Source: Prevotellaceae bacterium UBA1743
GTDB lineage: Bacteria > Bacteroidota > Bacteroidia > Bacteroidales > Bacteroidaceae
Direction of reading: 5' to 3'
DNA: 21,416 nt
Assembly: GCA_002314945.1 (NCBI GenBank)
Contig: DCHV01000007.1
Span: forward strand, 25,363 to 46,778
The first letter of the stretch is position 1. The number at the start of each line of letters is the position of its first letter. Both the position numbers and the translations under genes were made by a program. The notes under the pieces are model-generated. The model was not told where the DNA came from. It worked only from the letters and a program-made list of their open reading frames with translations, and did not search any database. Below are positions 15,851-21,416 of the stretch, piece after piece.

Positions 15851-15882
15851 CAAAGATATGACTATTTTAGTTTTTCGTCAAA
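15851..15882 (-). promoter_or_regulatory. Promoter of the candidate small RNA
   Basis: TTTG (15882 to 15879), a 20-bp spacer and TATCTTTG (15858 to 15851) match the full Bacteroidetes promoter consensus. It is the best promoter in the window and has no protein gene behind it. Confidence 0.8.
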
Positions 15883-16004
15883 TAAAAGATAAAATAATTT
15901 AATTTTTTAATACTATAATAGCAGAAAATCGTCAAATTCGTTCTAAACAACACAATATATCAAATGTGTATTGCATACTTTTTCAGACAATTGTCATTAG
16001 AATA

Positions 16005-16035
16005 TTGCTATTTTGTACGAAATGATCTATATTTG
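16005..16035 (+). promoter_or_regulatory. Promoter of the ruvA operon
   Basis: TTG (16005-16007), a 20-bp spacer and TATATTTG (16028-16035) match the Bacteroidetes consensus. The ruvA ATG is 27 bp further on, so the leader is short. Confidence 0.8.
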
Positions 16036-16062
16036 CAAAACAATATGAGATAACAAGAGACT

Positions 16063-16662
16063 ATGATTGAATATTTGAATGGTAAATTAGCAGAACTTAC
16101 TCCTACCTTGGCGGTGATAGATTGCCATGGAGTAGGGTATGGCGTGAATATCTCCCTCAATACATACGCTGCATTGCAGGGGAAGGAGGAAGCCAAACTG
16201 TGGATTTATGAGGCTGTACGAGAAGATGCGTACCAGTTGTGGGGATTTGGAACGAAAGTAGAGCGGGAACTGTTTCTCTTGCTGATTACGGTAAGTGGCA
16301 TAGGTGCGGGAACAGCGCGCATGGTGCTTTCGGCTATGACACCTTCCGAATTGTGCGGAGTAATCAGCCAGGGCAATGACAAATTATTGAAGCAGGTGAA
16401 AGGAATAGGCCCTAAGGCAGCCCAACGTATTATTGTAGATCTGCACGACAAAATAGACGGGTTGGAGGTTGCTGTTGCACCTGCAGCGGCTACTGCACAA
16501 GTCCCAAATGTAAACAAGGAAGTACATGACGAGGCAGTAGCAGCCCTCACCATGCTTGGTTTCAGTCCTGCGCCCACGCACAAGGTAGTGATACAAATAT
16601 TGAATGATGAACCAGATGCCCCTGTGGAACGTGTTATCAAGTTGGCACTGAAAATGTTCTGA
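16063..16662 (+). CDS. ruvA: Holliday junction branch migration protein RuvA
   Basis: RuvA binds Holliday junctions as a tetramer and loads the RuvB motor. The 199 residues show domain I, an OB fold with MIEYLNGKLAELTPT and CHGVGYGVNIS (to about 62); domain II with two helix-hairpin-helix motifs, ITVSGIGAGTARMVLS (75-90) and QVKGIGPKAAQRIIVDL (111-127); an acidic/alanine-rich linker (135-150); and the RuvB-binding domain III with DEAVAALTMLGFS (156-168). It has its own promoter. Its TGA overlaps the ATG of the C10 peptidase gene by one base, an odd partner for a DNA repair gene; readers should not infer a repair role for the peptidase from that. Confidence 0.95.
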   Translation: MIEYLNGKLAELTPTLAVIDCHGVGYGVNISLNTYAALQGKEEAKLWIYEAVREDAYQLWGFGTKVERELFLLLITVSGIGAGTARMVLSAMTPSELCGVISQGNDKLLKQVKGIGPKAAQRIIVDLHDKIDGLEVAVAPAAATAQVPNVNKEVHDEAVAALTMLGFSPAPTHKVVIQILNDEPDAPVERVIKLALKMF

Positions 16663-18596
16663 TGAAACATCTGCTCACACTTCTTCTCTGTTATGTGTCG
16701 TTGCTTGTTGCTGCTCAGGATGTACAGCAACGCTTAGGAAAAGACGCGCGCCTACTCCTCTCTGGAGAGGAAGACAGGATGAGAGTGTATGTCAGGGAGA
16801 AAGGGCGTGGATTTGCCATCACCAGCAATCTGGAGGGTAAGGAGAAGACAGTGTGCTATTGCGATCGTGGTAATTTCAGGAATGCTTCTAAACATCCGCT
16901 ATTTCAACAATTCCTGAAGCGTTGCTCCATGGGAGAAAAGACGAAAATTGCTCCATCCCTGACAGATGCCTCTCTGCCAGATGAAGTACCTCCTTTGCTG
17001 ACTGACCAGTGGCATCAGGGAGCGCCCTACAACTTGTATGCACCTATGGTGGAAGGGGAACATTGCGTGACGGGCTGTGTAGCTCATTCTATGGCCCAAA
17101 TCATCCGTTATCATCGTTATGCCAAAGGAAATGGCGAACATACCTACACAGATGATATTGGTTGTGGAGAAACGTTGCATGCCTCGTTCCCAGCCGAAGG
17201 ATATAATTTCGAGGCCATATTGGATACATACCCTTCTGAGGGATATGATACGAAGGCATTGCAACCTCTGGCACAACTCCTATATGATTGCGGAGTAGCC
17301 GTAGATATGTGCTATGGGCTACATGCAAGTAGTGCAGATGCAGAAAAACAACCTCGGGCCTTGGTGCAATTTTTCGGCTATGACATAGGCGTACAACAGT
17401 ATTACCGTGATCATTTCAAATATAGTGAGTGGGAGAATATGCTGAAGACGGAACTTTCCGAGGGACGCCCGATGCTGATGACTGCGCTCTCTCCCTCACT
17501 CTCCCATGCCATGTGTTGTGACGGCTATGACGCACAGGGACTTTTCCACCTGAATTTCGGAAATGGAGGGGATGCGGATGGATATTACTATTTGCCCTAC
17601 CTGACACCCCTGCAACCAGAGTGGTATGATGTGGATAATCCCGAGGGGGGCATGAATCTGATTCAATCTGTCACGACAGGTATTCTCCCTCGTGGAGATA
17701 GTAAGGCCATAGGACATCCGCGACCTGTATTTGCCATGGCTGATATTCATCCGCATACCGACTCATCCTCCAGGTATGACTCTCTCACGGTCATCATAGA
17801 TGATTTAGCTAACATAGGGTGGGATGATTTCTCTGGTCCTGTCTATCTCGCCTTGAAAAATACAGGAAACTCGGACGAAACAGAACCTATTTTTCTTGAC
17901 TCATTGTCTCACGTGTTCTCTACGAATACGACTTACAGAGATACGATTTCTATAGCCATACCACCCTCTGTAGAAGTAGGTGCGTACCGACTTGTACCGC
18001 TCATCCACACAGAAGAAAAATGGGAGGAGGTACATACCAGTGTGGGAATACCCAATTATCTCTTGGCGCAGGTAGAAGATAATGTCGTTACTCTGATGGA
18101 GGATCTCCCACATACTGTCTCTCTTCAATTGCAGAGTTTCAATTTTCCAGATACTATTGTGCAGGGAGATTACCCAGAGTTCTCTTTTGACATTCTCAAT
18201 ACGCATACGGAATATTGCGGAAGGTTTTATGTGATTCTGGAACCTGTGGAAAACCCGGGCGTCTATCGCTACATCCAATATCAAGGGCTCTCACTGCAAG
18301 CAGGTGAACAGACAAGACGCTATTTCCACCGTTCTAAGGTAAGTGTAGCTCCAGGCGACTATCATCTGCGTGTATGTTACGACCTGAATCTATTCAATGA
18401 TAGTGTAATTTGGTTCTCGGACGAACCATTGAAGACCCTACATGTAGTTCCACGCATACAGGGAGTGAACACGCCTCTTCATACGTACACCAGGCAATAT
18501 TTTGATCTGCAAGGACGACACATACCTTATCCGGAAGCATATCATGGTGTATGTATAGAGATAGCAGGTGAACAACGTAGAAAAATAATCAAGTGA
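16662..18596 (+). CDS. Secreted C10-family cysteine peptidase (streptopain/interpain-like)
   Basis: A 644-residue exported protease precursor. Signal peptide cleaved after VAA before Gln19; then an inhibitory propeptide of the streptopain type (RVYVREKGRGFAITSN near 41-56). The peptidase domain runs from about 112 to 345: catalytic Cys139 in VTGCVAHSMAQIIRYH and catalytic His282 in SHAMCCDGYDAQGLFHLNFG. The usual NWGWGG motif reads NFGNGG (298-303), losing both tryptophans. A beta-rich region of about 250 residues follows, and the tail QYFDLQGRHIPYPEAYHGV plus a basic end resembles the C-terminal sorting domain of Prevotella secreted proteins. Family members are broad cysteine proteases that self-process. 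The gene overlaps the ruvA stop by one base and is followed at one base by the antiporter gene. Confidence 0.88.
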   Translation: MKHLLTLLLCYVSLLVAAQDVQQRLGKDARLLLSGEEDRMRVYVREKGRGFAITSNLEGKEKTVCYCDRGNFRNASKHPLFQQFLKRCSMGEKTKIAPSLTDASLPDEVPPLLTDQWHQGAPYNLYAPMVEGEHCVTGCVAHSMAQIIRYHRYAKGNGEHTYTDDIGCGETLHASFPAEGYNFEAILDTYPSEGYDTKALQPLAQLLYDCGVAVDMCYGLHASSADAEKQPRALVQFFGYDIGVQQYYRDHFKYSEWENMLKTELSEGRPMLMTALSPSLSHAMCCDGYDAQGLFHLNFGNGGDADGYYYLPYLTPLQPEWYDVDNPEGGMNLIQSVTTGILPRGDSKAIGHPRPVFAMADIHPHTDSSSRYDSLTVIIDDLANIGWDDFSGPVYLALKNTGNSDETEPIFLDSLSHVFSTNTTYRDTISIAIPPSVEVGAYRLVPLIHTEEKWEEVHTSVGIPNYLLAQVEDNVVTLMEDLPHTVSLQLQSFNFPDTIVQGDYPEFSFDILNTHTEYCGRFYVILEPVENPGVYRYIQYQGLSLQAGEQTRRYFHRSKVSVAPGDYHLRVCYDLNLFNDSVIWFSDEPLKTLHVVPRIQGVNTPLHTYTRQYFDLQGRHIPYPEAYHGVCIEIAGEQRRKIIK

Positions 18597-18597
18597 C

Positions 18598-19971
18598 ATG
18601 AACAAGACGAGAAACACTTTACATGGTTTTTTGGCACTGAGTCCCTTGGCCGTATTTCTTCTTCTGTATCTTTTGTCCTCACTCATAGCGGGTGATTTCT
18701 ACAAAGTACCACTCAGCTCAGCTTTCTTGCTTGCATGTATCTATGGAATAGCCATTTTTAGGTTTCAGCCGAATGTATCAAGCCCACAGCAACCGACCTT
18801 TTCCCAGCGTTTGGAAATCTTTGCCCGAGGTGCAGGTCACAAAGATATCATGGTGATGGTATGCATTTTCCTACTTGCAGGAGCCTTTGCAGGCACTGCA
18901 AAGTCAATAGGATCCATTGATGCTACTGTAGCAGCCACCTTGCATATCGTACCGCCCAAAGCACTTTTTGCAGGTTTGTTCATCACCGCATGTTTCATAT
19001 CTATGGCAATAGGAACCAGCGTGGGAACTATAGTTGCCTTAGTGCCACTCGCTTCGGGCATTGCACACGAATGTGAACAGAACGTTCCCTACATGACTGC
19101 AATAGTGGTAGGGGGTGCCTTCTTTGGGGATAATCTCTCCTTTATTTCTGATACAACAATTGCTGCCACACGAGCGATGGGAGTACGTATGAAAGATAAA
19201 TTCCTGGCCAATCTGCGTATTGTGTTTCCTGCGTTTATCATCGTATTATCTTGCTATCTGTGGCAAGGATGGAATCTGCAACTCACGCCACACGTTGAAG
19301 AGGCCAATTATTGGCTCATATTACCCTATATGCTGGTTATTGTACTTGCATGTGGTGGAGTGAATGTAATACTCACTCTTTCGTTGGGACTCTTCTCAGG
19401 AGCCTTGGGCGGATTTCTTACTGAGGCTTTTGATTGGATGGGGTGGTTATCTTCCATGGGTGAAGGAATTGCCTCAGTTCAGGAACTTGTTATTGTCACC
19501 CTGATGGCAGGAGGCTTAATGGAACTTATCAAGGAAAGTGGAGGACTTGAATTTCTGATACGAACCATCTACAGTCATGCCAAGCAAGAACGTGGCGCCT
19601 ACCTGAGCATAGCGTTGATGGTAAGTGTGGCAAACCTATGTACAGCCAACAATACGATTGCGATTCTTACAACAGGCAAAATTGCACATGATATCAGCGA
19701 ACGCTTTCATCTCGACCCACGTCGCACGGCAAGTGTCTTGGATACATTCTCATGCTTTGTGCAAGGAATCATTCCATACGGAGCGCAATTGTTGATAGCA
19801 GCTGGTTTGGCAAAAATCACTTCTACTGCCATCATTCCCCATCTGTATTATCCTTTCCTATTAGGAATCTCTGCTTTCTTATTTACCCTATTCTTCACTT
19901 CACACAATGCCGGAAATGAAGATTGCCAAAATAGCAGCAGGAGAGACAAAACGTACTACAAAGATGAATAA
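18598..19971 (+). CDS. NhaC-type Na+/H+ antiporter family protein
   Basis: A 457-residue polytopic inner-membrane protein with about 11-12 hydrophobic segments. The segment GGAFFGDNLSFISDTTIAAT (172-191) is the diagnostic NhaC-like motif, with acidic residues inside the membrane at Asp178 and Asp185; AIGTSVGTIVALVPLA (137-152) and ANLCTANNTIAILTTGKIA near 357 are further family stretches. Members exchange sodium for protons, or in some cases organic ions such as malate and lactate; the substrate cannot be told here. The ATG stands one base after the C10 peptidase stop. The polar tail beyond the last helix (about 24 residues) is encoded in the 72-bp overlap with the convergent NSS-family gene. 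Confidence 0.88.
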   Translation: MNKTRNTLHGFLALSPLAVFLLLYLLSSLIAGDFYKVPLSSAFLLACIYGIAIFRFQPNVSSPQQPTFSQRLEIFARGAGHKDIMVMVCIFLLAGAFAGTAKSIGSIDATVAATLHIVPPKALFAGLFITACFISMAIGTSVGTIVALVPLASGIAHECEQNVPYMTAIVVGGAFFGDNLSFISDTTIAATRAMGVRMKDKFLANLRIVFPAFIIVLSCYLWQGWNLQLTPHVEEANYWLILPYMLVIVLACGGVNVILTLSLGLFSGALGGFLTEAFDWMGWLSSMGEGIASVQELVIVTLMAGGLMELIKESGGLEFLIRTIYSHAKQERGAYLSIALMVSVANLCTANNTIAILTTGKIAHDISERFHLDPRRTASVLDTFSCFVQGIIPYGAQLLIAAGLAKITSTAIIPHLYYPFLLGISAFLFTLFFTSHNAGNEDCQNSSRRDKTYYKDE

Positions 19972-21252
19972 TTGAACGCTACGACGCTTCCATTTACTCA
20001 GAGGTCGTTCTTCACGATTGTTCATCTCGTCCAATACATCACGAATCGGCATTCTCCAGCCAACAAAGAGCACAATTATCAGACCTGCAAAAGGCATCAG
20101 GTAATTTCCTACGGTATAATCAAGGGCATCAAAAAATATCTTACCTCCGAATGTCCAATCTGATAATACGCCAAAGGAGAGTGAACAAAATGCGCCGACT
20201 ACTAATGCCGAAACAAAGACCCAAAAACAGGCTTTCCTGCGTGAGAATTGCTTCTCCTCAATAAGCCAGGAAACAGGAACCTCGAACAACGACATACTGG
20301 AAGTGAGCGCAGCAAGCGCTACTGCAAAAAAGAACACGACTGCTATTACAGAGCCAAACGGCATCTGGGAGAATACAACAGGAAGTGTCTTAAACACAAG
20401 GCCTGTGCCTTGTCCTGTAGGCATATCGTAGGCAAATAAAGCTGGGATGATAGCACATCCTGCTATAATCGCAAACAAAAGGTCGGATATAATAGTATAT
20501 CCTGCTGTAGTACCTAAATTCGTGCGACGGCTAAGGTAGGATGCGTAGGTAATCATAATACCCATTCCGATAGAGAGAGAATAAAATGATTGACCCATAG
20601 CAGCCAGACATACTTGAGGCGTAATCTTGCTGAAATCAGGACGGAACAAGAAGATAATCCCTTCTTCTGCTCCAGGAAGTGTCATAGCGCGAACAGCAAG
20701 TAAAGCCATAATGACAAATAACAGAGGCATCATCACTTTCGAGCATTTCTCAATACCTTTACGCACACCAAATCGTATGATGATGGCTGTTGCCAAAAGG
20801 AAAACAGCGTCCATGACAATTGGTTTGACAGGCATAGTCACCAGATTGGCAAACTCAGACTCAATCGTTTCTGGCGTATTCCCGGAAGAGAACTCGCCTA
20901 TGCAAGATTGAAAGAGGTATTCCAACGTCCAACCGCCTATGACACAATAATAACATAGGGTAGCAAAAGGAATAAAGACGACCAAACTGCCAAAATATTT
21001 CCAGTAACTCTTGTCATCAAGACGCTTTACTGCACAATACGCACTGGAGCGGCTTCTTCTTCCTACCACGAATTCACAAAGCATGATAGGCAAAGATACT
21101 ATGATGATACATAAAATGTACGTCAGAATGAAAGCGCCCCCTCCATATTCGCTCAACATATAGGGGAAACGCCAAATATTACCCAAGCCCACAGCAGATC
21201 CTGCCAGGGCCAAAACGGAACCAAGTTTACTGTTAAATTTCTCTCTACCCAT
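19900..21252 (-). CDS. Neurotransmitter:sodium symporter (NSS/SNF) family transporter
   Basis: A 450-residue sodium-coupled symporter, probably for an amino acid or related compound, with the 11-helix LeuT-like layout of bacterial members. Helix 1 carries AGSAVGLGNIWRFPYM (17-32), where the unwound region binds sodium and substrate; a GGGAFILTY stretch follows. Other family pieces are GQSFYSLSIGMGIMITYASY and LAALTSSMSLFEVPVSWLIE. It starts five bases after the stop of the AraC-type gene, so the two share a transcript. Its 3' end overlaps the antiporter gene by 72 bp without a visible hairpin terminator. Substrate is unknown. Confidence 0.92.
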   Translation of the reverse strand: MGREKFNSKLGSVLALAGSAVGLGNIWRFPYMLSEYGGGAFILTYILCIIIVSLPIMLCEFVVGRRSRSSAYCAVKRLDDKSYWKYFGSLVVFIPFATLCYYCVIGGWTLEYLFQSCIGEFSSGNTPETIESEFANLVTMPVKPIVMDAVFLLATAIIIRFGVRKGIEKCSKVMMPLLFVIMALLAVRAMTLPGAEEGIIFLFRPDFSKITPQVCLAAMGQSFYSLSIGMGIMITYASYLSRRTNLGTTAGYTIISDLLFAIIAGCAIIPALFAYDMPTGQGTGLVFKTLPVVFSQMPFGSVIAVVFFFAVALAALTSSMSLFEVPVSWLIEEKQFSRRKACFWVFVSALVVGAFCSLSFGVLSDWTFGGKIFFDALDYTVGNYLMPFAGLIIVLFVGWRMPIRDVLDEMNNREERPLSKWKRRSVQLFIFVVRFVSPAAILAIFISGIV

Positions 21253-21257
21253 AAATT

Positions 21258-21416
21258 TTATCCCAACTCACTTACCCACTCCTCAAAATTACGTCCATAG
21301 AGACGACGTAGGTAAGATAATAAAATCGGCATAGGGATGCCTGTATCATTCGCTACATCCTTTAATGTCAAATCTGGGTTGGAATATGGTTTGTCTTCAC
21401 GATTCACCCAATTTCG
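21258..21416 (-). CDS. C-terminal end of an AraC-type DNA-binding protein, partial
   Basis: The last 52 codons of a gene entering from the right edge. The stretch RNWVNREDKPYSNPDLTLKD, then VANDTGIPMPILLSYLRRLY and GRNFEEWVSELG, matches the first helix-turn-helix of AraC-family DNA-binding domains in Bacteroidales, where KPY-NPDLTL-D precedes the recognition helices. Normally a second helix-turn-helix of about 45 residues should follow; here a TAA comes right after EEWVSELG, so the domain looks half-length. The gene ends five bases before the NSS-family transporter and could regulate it. The sensor part lies outside the window. Confidence 0.7.
   Translation of the reverse strand, partial: RNWVNREDKPYSNPDLTLKDVANDTGIPMPILLSYLRRLYGRNFEEWVSELG

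Larger units (their letters stand above)
15758..16062. other. 305-bp gap between cysK and ruvA
   Basis: Contains the minus-strand small RNA unit (15766-15882) and the ruvA promoter (16005-16035). Between about 15883 and 16004 there is only AT-rich sequence in which I see no gene. Confidence 0.7.

Noticed and set aside
15819..15902. A 27-codon plus-strand ORF opening MKKNYFFIWWCKDM, resembling a leader peptide
   Set aside because: It covers the minus-strand small RNA promoter and part of the RNA, has no promoter of its own and leads into no attenuator; chance is likelier.
1..21416. CRISPR arrays, insertion sequences, integrases, tRNA or rRNA genes
   Set aside because: No regularly spaced repeats with spacers, transposase-like ORFs, terminal repeats or RNA gene signatures were found by reading.

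Overview
The window reads as ordinary chromosomal DNA from a Bacteroidales bacterium, most likely Prevotellaceae. Supporting signs are TAnnTTTG-type promoters (several with a TTG or TTTG about 20 bp upstream), a SagB-like exported nitroreductase, a DUF4924-like protein, a lipoprotein/beta-barrel pair with a DUF5723-like barrel, a streptopain-like C10 peptidase, a short ComEC without its outer domains, and Gln right after every signal peptidase I site. No phage, insertion sequence, CRISPR array, rRNA or tRNA was seen.

Layout. (1) 1-248, minus: start of an exported nitroreductase-family protein (cut by the window edge), with a promoter lying inside an inverted repeat. (2) 399-2349, plus: a possible 48-codon ORF, then rpe and comEC. 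(3) 7413-2323, minus: a tightly packed five-gene run, LysE-family exporter, DUF4924-like protein, prfC, tsaC, CLC chloride transporter/channel; its end overlaps the end of comEC. (4) 7558-8526, plus: a ROK glucokinase with its own promoter and terminator. (5) 8623-11997, plus: a large lipoprotein and an outer-membrane beta-barrel protein, closed by a strong bidirectional terminator. (6) 12651-12061, minus: an ECF-type sigma factor with a clear promoter. (7) 12652-13091: a 440-bp gene-free stretch with four 11-bp tandem repeats. (8) 13092-15757, plus: a secreted protein of unknown function, a DUF3298-like lipoprotein and cysteine synthase. (9) 15758-16062: a gap holding what looks like a free-standing minus-strand small RNA gene (promoter plus terminator) and the ruvA promoter. 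(10) 16063-19971, plus: ruvA, C10 peptidase, NhaC-like antiporter, nearly without gaps. (11) 21416-19900, minus: the tail of an AraC-type regulator and a neurotransmitter:sodium symporter (NSS) family transporter that converges on and overlaps the antiporter gene.

Housekeeping functions (release factor 3, tRNA t6A synthesis, pentose phosphate epimerase, Holliday junction processing, cysteine synthesis, glucose phosphorylation) are interleaved with envelope genes (transporters, lipoproteins, barrel, secreted protease). I found no convincing new defence or mobile system. The most interesting signals are the small RNA unit near 15766-15882, the inverted repeat on the nitroreductase promoter, the unexplained lipoprotein/barrel pair, the CLC protein with valine at the proton-glutamate position, and the C10 peptidase with an altered NWGWGG motif. 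All calls come from reading the sequence; no database search was run.
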